Below, in pieces: positions 33,972 to 45,930 of a stretch of 64,000 nt of DNA. The notes beneath the pieces are model-generated. The model worked only from the letters and a program-made list of their open reading frames with translations. It was not told the DNA's origin and searched no databases. The DNA comes from Xanthostigma xanthostigma. Its lineage: Eukaryota > Arthropoda > Insecta > Raphidioptera > Raphidiidae. How positions within the stretch are numbered: the stretch's first letter is position 1; each line of letters opens with the position of its first letter. The position numbers and the translations under genes are program-made. The stretch spans positions 744,001-808,000 of the forward strand of contig OY754476.1 of assembly GCA_963575645.1 (NCBI GenBank), in the 5' to 3' direction.

Positions 33972-35032
33972 ATTTAAATCAGTGATTCCCAAAGTGGTCT
34001 ATATCGACCCCCAGAGGTCGACCACAACTTGCAAGGGGTCCATGTCAGTGAAAAAAAAATTGGGGGTCCATAAAATGAAAATGGGGATCAACGATAGTGG
34101 ATCTCGTAACAAAAAAAAAAAAGAAATAAACTGGACATCGTTAGCCCAGGGGATTTAAGATTAAACTTGACTAAATTGATGCCAAATGTTGAAAATTTAT
34201 TATTAAAGCAACAGGTTCATCCCTCACACTAAAAGCATTTATTTTTTGCATAGTTATTTTATGTAACAGAAAGTAAATTTGGTTCGTTTTATGTTGAATT
34301 TAATTAATAAATGTATAAAACTTAGCTTGTGTTTTTTTAAGTTTTTCACACTACACTTCACAACCGTTATAAAGGGTATAGCAGGTTAAGCATTAAGAAT
34401 GTGCCCCCAGAGCCAAATGTAATGAATATCATATTGTTATGTAAGTTACTCATTTACATTACTATTTATGTAATTTTTGACTCCCGATCTCTTACTGTCA
34501 TTGCGTGACCCTGAAAAAGGACCTGATAACAGCAAATTTTTTAAACTTTTCGTTCTCCAAAACTAATAGAGCTAGGAATGTGATTCCAAAGCCAAACTAT
34601 AGACAACATTATGACAAATATTACATATATTTTTCTTAATTATTTTGCTAATAATAAATACATTTTTAATAGTAATATTTTTTTCTTGGCTATAATTAGT
34701 AAGTTCTAACAGAGTGACCACTTTCAAAAAATTCTGAAAAATAGCACTTAATGTGTAGATTTTATTGTTATAAGTTTCATCAAAATCGGATGCCTGCAAC
34801 ATCTTCAAAAAAAAATTTTTTTATTACTCAAGTCCCTATTTGTGACTACATATTAAAATTTTGAATGATATGTTTAATAATAATAATACAAAATAGGAAA
34901 AAGTTACGCTCCATCCACTCTGCTAACCCCGTAAGAGTCTGACATGTTTTGTAATCAAATAATTCATTGCTTACCATTTTATTTTGGATTTGATGCAATG
35001 TCACGAGAAGATCTTATTGATAATCACACCAC

Positions 35033-35646
35033 TTACATAGCTAAAAAATTATGTAACATCACACATGAGTTGATGTTGATTTTCAATTTTAAGGATTTAG
35101 GTGAATCTTTTATATATTGTATTTGAGGACTTTCTTGATCTCCAGTTAACTCTGCCAGATATGAAACCGCCTGAGATAGTTGGTATGACCCCGTGAATAA
35201 TATTTTTAATTCAGGTTCACCGAGTTTCGGGAAATCCATCACTTCAGATGCCATTAAAGTTTTAAATGGTTTTTTTCTTCTATTCCAATTTTGAGTTTGA
35301 ACTTCCACGCTCAGGGTGTTTAACGTATTCATTTTTGCATTCATATATTCTATCCTAAAATATCGACAATATAACCATCAGTACAATTAATTGTAAATGG
35401 CTTGCACAAAGGCATCTTTTTCTGTCCCGAATACGATTTTCTCTGGTACTCGTTGTTAAAACTCTTTTGGTGACGAACATATGTACCATCGAAAATCAAC
35501 ATCAACTCATGTGTGATGTTATATAATTTTTTAGCTATGTAAGTGGTGTGATTATCAATAAGATCTTCTTGTAACATTGCATCAAATCCAAAATAAGATG
35601 GTAAAATATCTTTTTCAAAGCAATGAATTATTTGATTACAAAACAT
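35033..35646 (-). pseudogene. DDE-type transposase fragments
   Basis: First frame (35646-35350): MFCNQIIHCFEKDILPSYFG..., then MLIFDGTYVRHQKSFNNEYQ, RKSYSGQKKMPLCKPF and DGYIVDILG. Second frame (35344-35033) ends PKLGEPELKILFTGSYQLSQ AVSYLAEL. The FDGTY...QRKSYS.QK...KPF...DGYI pattern is one I associate with a eukaryotic DDE transposase family present in many insects and cnidarians; I cannot name the superfamily with certainty. The two frames are not contiguous and a central part is missing, so the gene is dead. Confidence 0.6.
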
Positions 35647-35717
35647 GCCAGACTCTTACGGGGTTAGCAGAGTGGATGGAGCGTTAATTTTTCCTATTTT
35701 GTATTATTATTATTAAA

Positions 35718-35808
35718 ATCTTTGATTAACGTCTGATTAGAACTCTTCAATAAATAAAATTATCGACCAATTTTTCAGACAATTGGTCGATAATTTTATT
35801 TATTGAAG
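35718..35808. mobile_element. 91-bp Penelope-like insertion with 13-bp duplication
   Basis: Begins ATCTTTGATTAACGTCTG and ends TTTTATTTATTGAAG, with a hairpin around GACCAATTTTTCAGAC. TATTATTATTAAA flanks it on both sides (35705-35717, 35809-35821). The mirrored arm of the host foldback near 34870 is the uninterrupted site. Confidence 0.75.
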
Positions 35809-36487
35809 TATTATTATTAAACATATCATTCAAAATTTCAATATGTAGTCATAAATAGGGACTTGAGTGATAAAAATTTTTTTTTTTGTAGATGTTGCAG
35901 GCATCCGATTTTGATGAAACTTATAACAATAAAATCTACACATTAAGTGCTATTTTTCAGAATTTTTTGAAAGTGGTCACTCTGTTAGAACTTACTAATT
36001 ATAGCCAAGAAAAAAATATTACTATTAAAAAATGTATTTATTATTAGCAAAATAATTAAGAAAAATATATGTAATATTTGTCATAATGTTGTCTATAGTT
36101 TGGCTTTGGAATCACATTCCTAGCTCTATTAGTTTTGGAGAACGAAAAGTTTAAAAAATTTGCTGTTATCAGGTCCTTTTTCAGGGTCACGCAGTGACAG
36201 TAAGAGATCGGGAGTCAAAAATTACATAAATAGTAATGTAAATGAGTAACGTACATAACAATATGATATTCATTACATTTGGCTCTGGGGGCACATTCTT
36301 AATGCTTAACCTGCTATACCCTTTAAATCTTTCAAAGTGAGTAGCACTATACCGACTGTCAAAAATACATTTGAAGTTAATGCATATGCAAAAAATCAAT
36401 ATCAGGTAAGCAGGGGGTCTACCCAAAATCAAAAAACATGGCAAGTGGTCTACGAGACAAAAAAGTTTGGGGATCTCTGATTTAAAT

Positions 36488-37467
36488 GTACACAAATAAT
36501 ATGAGCCTGTCTTTTATATCCACTTTTTGTTATAATTTGGATACATTTTAATAATATACCACCTCCGGTTATTTTATTATTCTGTAACAGTTGAAGAAAA
36601 ACACATTTGTTTATTTTAAATCATCTAGATTTATTAATACAACTGCCCTTTATCTATGGTTTCGCTCGCGGTAAAGTCGGTCTTTTGATATAGATGCGCG
36701 ATTAGGAATAAAGCCCAACCTATTTCAGCTGTTATCTAATAAATAGTCTAATGAATTTATTCTGTATCGTTTGAGTAAAACCGGGACAGATAAACAGATA
36801 GAGAAAAAGTAATAGATAATAATTATTCATTGTAATAAGCTGTGCTTCGAGTTGAAATGTCCTTTAATACTTACAACTAAAGACAAAGTAACGATTTTAT
36901 TTATTTGCATTGATAATATATTTTATAATCAAAATTTGAAAATTACAAATTTGAAGACTAGAATCAAAGTGTTGAAGTAACTTATTGAAGCAAAATAGAA
37001 ATATTAAACAATGAGATATTGTTTGTCAACACACAAAAATGATCTAAAATCAATTGGCAAAATTTTCGTCCTTTTTTTTTCCAATCGGAATTTTAATATG
37101 GAATGAAAACAAGCATTACATTACATCGCATATATTTATAATAGATGACAAAATGTATTTCATTGTCGTTAAATATATCAAAGTCACTGAACTTCGGAGA
37201 TTTTTTTAGTGATTTAAGCTGTATCCTGACTATGCCGATCGGCAAAGCCGCACTAGTGTGAACATAGCATAGTCAGGACACAGCTTTACCGAACACAAAA
37301 AAAGTGAACCGTCTTGCACTGAAATTGAAATCTGGAATTATTAATTCGTTTTTGAATTATTCACCTGGATATTTTATCTAACAAAAACAAAAGAAAAATT
37401 CAATGAAAGATGGACAAAAAAATTCTTAATTACAAAACCTAATGATGGTTGATCTTAGCTTTCCCAA
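36488..37467. other. Spacer downstream of cullin-4, with a small inverted repeat
   Basis: AT-rich DNA. GCTGTATCCTGACTATGC (37218) is mirrored by GCATAGTCAGGACACAGC (ends 37284) around a 31-base loop, likely a small foldback. The part next to 37467 should be the cullin-4 3' untranslated region, but no canonical AATAAA could be chosen. Confidence 0.45.
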
Positions 37468-40400
37468 TTATGCAACGTAATTATATTGATTTTGATTATC
37501 TTTATCACGTTCCACATAATCACGATCGATTAGCGATTCAATACGTCTCTTTAGATCGACAGGCTGAAATAAAAGAAGTATACATTAGATTCACTAACAA
37601 TATATTGATTTTTAAATTATACAATTACCTTGACAGGGAATTTTAGCTGTGAAATTAAATCACTTATGAGCAAACTATGGCTCAATGTTTTGCGCGTTTT
37701 CATAATTCTGACAATGGCCGCGTCAATCTGACACTGACGATCTTGATAGACTCTTTCCTCTGTTGCCTTTTGTTCCCCAGCCTGTTTCAGAAGAGATTAA
37801 TTAAAATAAAAAATACAGTTCACAAACAACAAAAACTGGGATCACTTACCGTTTCCTTAAGTTGAATCTGGTTAATTTTAATCCTGAACAATTTATTTGT
37901 AAATTCACTATTAAAGCCAAAACGATCACCGTCTTCAACATCGCGACCACGCGGAATTTTGTGGAGAAGTCGTGCTTTTCCACAAGCCAGAGATTGCAAG
38001 GTCCTTCTCAGCTCGCCATCTTCGATCCCTGTTCCTGAACGGATTTCATCTAATGATAATTCATCAATCGAATTGAACAGTAATAGTACTAGTGATTGAA
38101 ACAAAGACACTTGAAACTCTTTGTTACCCTTTAAAAAAAAGCATACATACAATATCCTGAAAAACCTTCAAATGTAACATGTTTTAAAGAGCATATATAT
38201 GGGTCAAAATAAACAAATAAATAATTTACCCGTCTTAAATTTCCTTTCAACACACAATGGCCCAGTGTTGGTTGCCACTGAAGTTTACGGCCGCTGTGCT
38301 TATTCAGGTAAAACTTTATAAAGATATTTTGATACTGGACCATATTGAATGGCAGCGCAACATCTCGTACAGGATACGTGGGCCAATATCCCATCGTTAA
38401 TATATTGACGGTCAAGTCAATAGTAAATAAGTCTTTATTGAAGTGGCCAGTAATGTATTGTTTAAACGCGATATTGATATCTTTGCTCAGTTCCATATCT
38501 TTAAACATCCCTTCTAATTTCGATGTAAATCCTCCACCGCATTCTTGCTTTAATTTGCTTAGCATACTTTTTTCAGCGTCTACACTGGCTGATTTTCCAA
38601 CCAGTAAGCGTTTTGCCAAATCCTTCTTGTAAAATGCTTCAAACACATCCTTCCCGTGAATAAATCGAAACAAAACCATTATTTTGTCCAATAGACGTTC
38701 CAATTCTTCTTCAGTTGCCTCTTTATTTCCAGCTCTTAATTTTGTATCGACGAATTTTGCTGCGAGAATTTTAAAAAATTAAACAAAATTCAAAACATTA
38801 CACTCTACCAATCAAACTAGTACTAATTGACAATTATCTTGTATAGCTATATAAAAAAAGATGTCGAAGCAATGCAAATCAAGGTAATTACCTATAAGTT
38901 CAGCTGGTTTATTGGCACGCTGGTTTATAAAGAACTCAAATGCCTTACGGCATGAATCGTCAAATGATTTATTCTTAAAGTACTGAGTGTTGATATTATC
39001 TATTTTATCTTTAAAATCTAGCAGTTCCTGGACCATGGTTTTATCTTTCTCTGGATCTATGACTATAGTAAGGCCACGTTTCTACACATATCAAATAAAA
39101 AATACAAATCGATTTATCATTAATTTTACCTTGCTTAACACAAGTGCAGAGGATAGTTTTTTACTTTGGTGAAATTATAATTATTTACCTTAATGTAACT
39201 GGTAAAACATGAGCATAATTCGTCTAGTCCAGTAGGAGCTCGACTAAAAAGAATATATAATAGCGACAAATCACTCAAACGGTTCTCTTCCAGTAAGGTA
39301 TCTAAGCCTTTTTGTAGAATACCAGTTACGTGTTCAGTCAAGAGTTGCCTTTCGACAGTGTGAACTAGTGGCATTCTATAAAAAATTACATTAGTAAATT
39401 GCTAACAAAACTGCATCATTTTGGTCGCTCAATCTTACCTGGTACTCGGGTCTAAATAATTCAGCAAACGTTCATTTTCCTCATTGAGACGCTTGTCAAC
39501 ATGCTTCAAGTATTCCGATACATTATTTTCTTGCATTAATATTTGACCTTCGGCTGCATAAAATCTGTCCGTAGCGGCTAAGAACTTCTGTTCAAATGCA
39601 CTTTTATAAATTTGAAGATCAGTCAACATTTTGAGTAATGATTTCAATAGGAATCGATTCACTGTTTCACCTTGGCGTTCTTTTTCAATTAACATTAACA
39701 GCCCTTCCACAGTACGTGTCTGTACCAACTTATCCATCACAATATGGATACAAAACATTTGTAATCCCATATCCCTGTTAAAATAAACAAATAACCAGCT
39801 ATATTGAGTATATTTCTCAGAGTTAACTGAACATAACCAAAAACCATTCTTAAAAGATTTATTAAAAAGAAAGAAAAAAACTAACTGTCCAAGTCTAGGT
39901 GCGACCCCCTCCTCTCCATCTCCGAAGCTAGTTACATTACAGAACTGATTTTTTTCAATGGGGGTTAAAGTTACTATAAAGAATCTGTATTCCAAATTTC
40001 ATACACCTAGATGGAATAGTTCCCAAGATGTAATTGTTCAAAAATCACGATTTAGAGCATTCACTGACTCATCATAAAGTAGTTCACTTTGGATGGATTT
40101 GCAACCTCCTCCATCACCAAGCAAAATTTGCAAGCCAGAAATCCTATAGTTGAGGACTAGGGGTTGGATATTAGGGGTTGAAGCTGGTAGAGGCTGAGAG
40201 GCTCAAGGTTAAGGGCTAGGCGGCTCGCGGTCGTATGCTAGCAAGGTTACGCGTGATGTCAGTGGTGGGAATAAAAACATGGAAGTTTCAGGCTTGAAAA
40301 TTTTGCTTGGAGGTGGAAGTTGCAGAAGTTTGAAGACACAAAATGTGGAAAATATTTAAGTAGAATAAGTAAGAAAATAACTATACAAAAAGTATTGAAA

Positions 40401-42311
40401 TCCCACCAAAAACATAGATATAAAAAAGTTCGATACACAGAACGAGTGACTTGGTCGAAAAAAAGAAACGAGATCTACGAAGGTCTTCACTTGGCAAGTT
40501 TTTTATAAATGACTCGTGTATGTAAACTTGTCAAGTGGCAACTCGGCACCTCGGTAGATATCATTTCTTTTCTTCGGCAAAGTCACTTGTTTTTTTATTG
40601 AACTTGGCCCTTTTTTAACATTTATGTTTTTGCTGGGTATTATATAAGGGTGGTATAAAAGAAGTAAAAACTTACCAAATTGAAGGGATAGCTGGGTTTT
40701 GTAGCACATAGGTACGATCCAAAAATAAAAATATATTACGAATCATCAACAGTTTATGGCAATGAGCCAGCCAACAATCATTTATTTTAACAAGAAATAA
40801 ATGTCGATCCATAGATTCAGCCAGAAACTGTTCACAGTTTCCTTTAACATGCAATTCTATTAGTTTGCTCAGATTGTCATAAATTGTTGTAGCCATTTTA
40901 TGGTTGCACATATTTTCTACAGCCTGATATAATTCTTCTAAAGAATATTCTATCGATTTGGATGTTTGAATAGCAACAACAGCTTCCCGCAGCTTTTCCC
41001 ATGCTTGATCGGCATAGTTTTCGGGTAATTGTGGCTGTTCTACAATTTAAATTAAATACAACAGCTATTTTCTAATACGTGTAATTTTGACATTCTGTAT
41101 TATAACCGAATATATTGTCATTAGTAAAATGTACTATAAATAAACATGCAAAGTTCGTAGGAATGTTAGAATTTACTATTTAAATCACCATGAGCGAAAA
41201 TATCAACATATATATACATAATTTCCTACTGTATGACTGTCTTACCACGACCTCCAGAAAACCCCCGTTGACCTAGGAAGCTGAAACGCATATTTATAGT
41301 ATTGGATATATATGACTGAACCTAACGGAGTCAAATTTCTCCTCAGAGACACAAATAGGTGAGTTTTATCAATATGTCGAAATGCAGGTTTAAAAACAAT
41401 TGATTTCTATATTTCAATATTTCAAATAACGATAGCTATCTTGTGAAGACAGGTTTATTTACTAGTGCAATAATAATAATTAACCGAAACCGCAATGTTA
41501 TCAAATAATCGATTCCAATAAAATTTCCACCATCGGGCGACAAGTATACAGCGTGTACCAATAAATGAAAAATCTTAATAATTTTATATAGGAAATATAA
41601 TTCGCTTGCTATGATTGTGGAGGTTATGTATGTATAGCAACTGTTTTAAAATAAAGCCGCTACAGCTAGCAGGTTTGCCAATAAACGCTTCGTTAGATCT
41701 GCTCTGATTTGGCAATAGTCTATGCCACGATTCCGTATCAATAATTACATAAATAATTACATAAATTACATTATTTTGTACCTTCCTATTAGAACGATAT
41801 GAACAATTTTATTTTGTATGTAACAACCGTATTCAGCTGATTTCTATTCGACCAATTTAAATTGTACCAAACGATGAAGATAATTACCTTTTAAGTTTTT
41901 TATTGTTATCATCTTAGTTTGCCCAGGTTTTACAGCAGCTGGAGTAGGCACACGACTGATACAGTTTGATCCAAGGGCTGAGAAATTTGCTCTTTTGGTC
42001 GGGCTGGCAACTAGCTCGTAATCAGAATAGTCAGAGTCGAGTTCTCCGGATATGTCACTCTCGATTACTGTGGGCGGATCGTTGAAAGTTCTTTGTTCTC
42101 CAGAGGTTCCTGCGATAGGCTCCAGAGGAAACAAACCAGGTAGAGGTCCAAAAGATAACGGTGAAATTTCTACCTGTTGATATTCAAGATAAAAGTCGTA
42201 TGGTTCTCTATACGAAAAAAAAGGTGTATGACCCGAACCGTTTGGTGCTCGCAAGCTATAACGGCTGTCCCAGTCTGGGTTATCTGAATCAGAATCGCTA
42301 GTCGTTGACAT
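37468..42311 (-). CDS. Cul4: Cullin-4, scaffold of the CUL4-DDB1 ubiquitin ligase
   Basis: Nine exons join in one frame with GT-AG introns: 42311-41888, 41039-40676, 39774-39439, 39375-39189, 39081-38892, 38759-38230, 38128-37850, 37781-37629, 37563-37468; 2559 bases, 852 codons plus TAA. An in-frame GTG lies upstream, but ATG 42311 ([20 protein letters not shown]) is the plausible start. Residues 1-130 are acidic and variable; [15 protein letters not shown] then opens the cullin repeats with [19 protein letters not shown] and RFYAAEG. The cullin homology part has [49 protein letters not shown] and [14 protein letters not shown], diagnostic of CUL4 rather than CUL1-3 or 5. The C-terminal winged helix has IVRIMK, whose lysine (residue 798) is the expected NEDD8 site, and ends NQYNYVA. 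In the cell it bridges DDB1-DCAF receptors and ROC1/RBX1 in nuclear ubiquitination. It looks intact. Confidence 0.97.
40100..40325. repeat. Small TIR element in cullin-4 intron 2
   Basis: TTGCAACCTCCTCCATCACC and CTGCAACTTCCACCTCC (right end, complemented) share CAAGCAAAATTT.CAAGCC further in, giving inverted ends of about 35 bases. The middle has GGGGTTG/AGGCT-rich sequence. Together with the GC-richer block at 39890-40030 this is probably transposon-derived intron filling. Confidence 0.5.
40446..40586. repeat. Imperfect inverted repeat in cullin-4 intron 2
   Basis: GTGACTTGGTCGAAAAAAAG pairs with CTTTTCTTCGGCAAAGTCAC, and GAGATCTAC with GTAGATATC, closing near TTCACTTGGCAAG/CTTGTCAAGTGG. 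Short open frames on both strands here reflect the symmetry and are not exons. Confidence 0.6.
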
Positions 42312-44560
42312 ATAGAAACATAGCACAAGCCGAAGCCCCTTATAATATCACAACTTAAAATTGAAAAAAAAATGTTCCAAATATGGATTATATAAACTCT
42401 TATCACACACTTTAAACAACTGGTTATATTAAACTAATATCATTAAATCAGTTCAATGCTTGACATTTCTTTCCCAAAATCTTCATCCAAGCATTCTCAG
42501 CGGCCATATACGTTTTGTTCTTTACTGACATCTAAAATTAAACATTCGTACTAAATACCGCGTTTTTCAATTTTTACGATGCCATAATTAAAGATAGTCA
42601 ATTATAGATGCTCGACAGGCTATGTCGTCAGCGTCTATGAGTGCCACAGTTGATATATAAAACGGTGTTGGACGTTACAATTGACAAAAATTTAGTTTGT
42701 GGATTATATGATAGATAATTTTTTTAATATTATTTTCTTCTGTTCTTACACTGGAATTGTTCCGAGCGTATTGACATGGCTGATTATGTCAGAGGATGTA
42801 GAGGTCAATAAACCATATATTAAAAAAAATGATAGATAATACGCAAACTGTTCAAAGGAGTAATTTCTTTTATAAAAACATACTCAAACCTTTTCGAAAT
42901 CAACGTACCTAGTCTCACGTTTCCGGCGCCACTGAAAAAAGTTCCTGTAGAAATATAAAAATGTACCTATGCTAAAAACTGTTCTGATACTACAGGTACA
43001 GCCAATAATTTTTTCAGTATTTAAATAGCACAAACCTACAATAATGTTGTATCTGGCGTTATTTATAAGCACTAGGTTCGGATTTTTAAATAAAACATTT
43101 TAATACAACTTCGTAAGATAACTATTATAATATAGTTAAGGTTATACACCCACGACCACCGTATTAGTAAAAACTGCGTCCGTATTTTGTTGTAATAAAA
43201 AAATGTTATGACTTGATAAATTATTATTTCTAATGGAAATATTATAGCCTGTAGATCATAGCTTTATTTTTCAATATTTAAGAAATTAATATTTAAAAAT
43301 TTAACATATTATCATAAAGTTTTGACTGCAGCAGTATATTTAATTAAGCTCAATGAACACGAAAGATTTTATCTTACGTTTTGTTTTTAAAAACCTTTGA
43401 ACCGTTAGACGTATAGTTTTTGAGTAATTGGATATTAAAAATCCAGTTTTTAATACACGGTTAATGAAATTACATCCAATTTTCAAGTTTTAGTTATTAG
43501 CAACGTCAAAAAAATTATTTAATAAAAACAAAATTTATGAAAAACTTTTCGTGTAATCTGGTTTTCATGGTGATATAATTCAAATCTATAAAATAGAGAT
43601 TTTGAGAGTTGTTTCGACAATTTTCATTTAATATTTCTCCAAAACTACACGGGAAAGTTTAGATTTTTTAATTTTTACGTTATCTAAAAGAGTCAAACTT
43701 TCGAATAATCAGTTTTTTTTTTTTAATTTGTCTATAGCCAATTTGGTTTAACCTTATTTTTATATACACTTCCAGTCAGTCTTCTCATTTATCACTGTGT
43801 TAAAAATCGCATTCTTAATAATTAATAACTTGAAAACTAGACGGTCAATGTTTTTTAAAAAATGCAATTGAATGTACGAGATATTCATAATTAACATATT
43901 AAAATTTCAGCGTATTATCTATACATTGCTCTATCGGGCGTATAACCTTAAAAAAACAGAAAGATTGCTTATTAAAAAGACGTTTAAAACAGAATCCACG
44001 ATCAAAATACATGATAATTAATCTAATCATTAATATTTATTTGCCCTATCATCGTTTTTATTCAACTTAGTAAAGTTATGTAAGCATGTAAGTACTTACG
44101 TTAAAGTTTATTCAGATTCTCTTGTGTGCATATTGTACATCCGACATTCAGTAATAAAACAGGACCGGCCTCTAATTATACAAAAAAAAAAATCTTAAAA
44201 AACATCATGAGAACTTAATGTGACAGGTAGAAACGTGTTCTTTTATTAAAATTTAGTCTAACGTAACATTTTTTATCAATCTAGATTCTAGATAATTAAA
44301 TAACAGAAAAAACCCGAAGGAACATAATATTTTTTTTTTTAAATCGAACCACTGTTTGATAATAGCAGATCATTCGTTTCGCCTGACGCTTTGAAGTTAT
44401 TTGGCAAAAACAACCAATCACAGAGCAGTATGCTTTATATGTGTGTATAAATAGTTCTCAGGCACATAAAAACAGAAGTACCAAAACATTATACGAACCT
44501 ATCCTTGATTTGCGAAATTTTCTTCCTAGTATATTATTAAATTTTTTTCAATGTTTGAAA
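42312..44560. other. Cullin-4 upstream region; no further gene recognised
   Basis: The first few hundred bases should contain the cullin-4 promoter and 5' untranslated region; no unambiguous core promoter motif stands out. The remainder is AT-rich with no convincing frame or bounded repeat. Confidence 0.4.
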
Positions 44561-45206
44561 TTAATAGTCTATGTCTCCTTCACTTAAAATTAGTTTATAA
44601 ATTGAGAACGACCGTTCAACATCTACCGATGTTACCGAAGAATTTTTATAAAAATTAAATAAATTATAAGGAATGTTCGGAAAATGTTCCTTGTCACCAT
44701 TTAAAATATTAATTTTAGATATTATTTCATATTCCGGATTGTTTAGTAACACACTATTAAGTTTTGAGTTTATATTCTTCCCGATTATATGATTATTCAA
44801 ATCTGAAAATCGTTTTTTTATTTCTTCAATTAACATAAGTGAATCGTGAAGAGGTAAATACGATTTTTCTAATTGTTTGATTGTTGATAGAATAGCATAA
44901 TGCTCTTTAATATTTAGAAAATCGTTCTTAATTTCACTGTTTTTTAATACAGCTTGCGCTTTTGTTATTGATTGAGATTCTGTTGGTTCTAATTGTAAAA
45001 TCACGTTTTTTATGCCTTCAAAATGGTCGGCATAAAATATGGCCGTATTTAGCCAAGTGCCCCACCTTAACCATAACAGGTTGTGGTGGTAGTGGAATAT
45101 TGGGCAGGCAATTTTGATATATTTTCACCCTAGAAGGAGCTTTTAAAAAGATTTTTTTTTCAATTTGAAATAAATTTGTTTGCATTTGGAAAAAATAGAA
45201 ACACAA
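44561..45206 (-). pseudogene. hAT transposase, C-terminal fragment
   Basis: Frame 45206-45018 reads FLKAPSRVKIYQNCLPNIPL PPQPVM; after a frameshift near 45070 the sequence continues RWGTWLNTAIFYADHFEGIK. Frame 45004-44561 follows with the helical central part and ends NSSVTSVDVERSFSIYKLIL S. KAPSRV, PLPP.P, TRWGTW and SVDVERSFS.YK..L are hallmarks of a hAT transposase group common in insects, the last being the dimerisation region. It stops soon after, and the N-terminal half and termini are not visible, so this is an inactive remnant. The lack of other stops in about 200 codons suggests moderate age. Confidence 0.8.
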
Positions 45207-45296
45207 CGTTGGTACACGTATGATTCGTTGTATTTTTTTAATATTTTAACGTATATAATTGACGGGTTTAAAGTAAGAGTTGAAAAAGGGAAAGAA

Positions 45297-45930
45297 AGCA
45301 ACCAAAACCAAAAGGATTAACTATGATCCGGCAAATATCGAAAAAACCGTGAAAGACAGGACTTTATTTAAGAAAAAAAACAGCTGCTGCTTATGATATA
45401 CCTGTAGCCACACTATAGGTAGAAAAAAAAATTGATCCTGAGAAAACAAAAAATAAAACAGGACGAATGATTCAAGAAACGTCATCCAGAGTTATCCATA
45501 TGGATAGTTCTTTGAGATAAATTATTTATAAATATCGTTCTACGAATAATGAAATTTCACCAATAACTGTTGATAAAAGTAGCGTAAAATTATATTTTAT
45601 AAATTATTTTATTTAAACATTTTTTAGATAAAATAACAGTCTATAAAGTCTTAATTTTAGATAATTCCGAAAAAAACATTTTTACAAGAAATATTTACTC
45701 TGCCGTTGAAATATCTGCCAAAAAAAGGAGAATTAAAGTTGAAAAAGCAGGTCAAAGTTACCATCGGTATAGGGATCTCCGATGCATGATATAATACTCA
45801 TATAGAAAAAGAAAATAATAGAAAGAGAAAGAGAAAGAAAAAAACCACAAATTTTAAAAAAATTGCAAAAAAAAATTAATTGAGCAAGTTAAAAAACTCC
45901 AGAAGCGAATAAAAGAAGAAGTATATGAGT
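45297..45930 (+). pseudogene. Pogo-like transposase remnant with psq-type HTH
   Basis: One frame reads INYDPANIEKTVKD; after a shift in an A run it continues KTAAAYDIPVATL. This is the Pipsqueak-type helix-turn-helix at the N-terminus of pogo-like transposases (usually ...KAAKAYGIP..TL). Further on is a lysine/arginine-rich stretch (KRKRKKK) like the basic tail of such proteins, but the catalytic part is gone. It lies tail-to-tail next to the hAT fragment. Confidence 0.55.

Larger units (their letters stand above)
34371..36324. mobile_element. Foldback DNA transposon nested in the hAT element
   Basis: AAAGGGTATAGCAGGTTAAG at 34371 is mirrored at 36324. The arms extend over about 725 bases (34371-35095 against 35494-36324) with few differences, apart from a 91-bp insertion in the right arm. 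The 400-bp centre and the inner arms encode transposase fragments on the minus strand; the left arm carries the same coding start in mirrored orientation. No target duplication could be assigned. Confidence 0.8.
33980..36479. mobile_element. hAT-type element, 2.5 kb, hosting another transposon
   Basis: Ends CAGTGATTCCCAAAG and CAGAGATCCCCAAAC (complemented) with a perfect 8-bp duplication ATTTAAAT (33972-33979, 36480-36487). GGGTC/GACCC-rich subterminal sequence occurs at both ends. Only about 390 bp at the left and 155 bp at the right belong to this element; the rest is the nested foldback. No hAT transposase remains. Confidence 0.88.

Noticed and set aside
45826-45930. Purine-rich AGAAAGAGAAAG run as an independent microsatellite
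   Set aside because: It fits the lysine/arginine-rich tail region expected after the pogo-like HTH fragment, and the repeat is too irregular.
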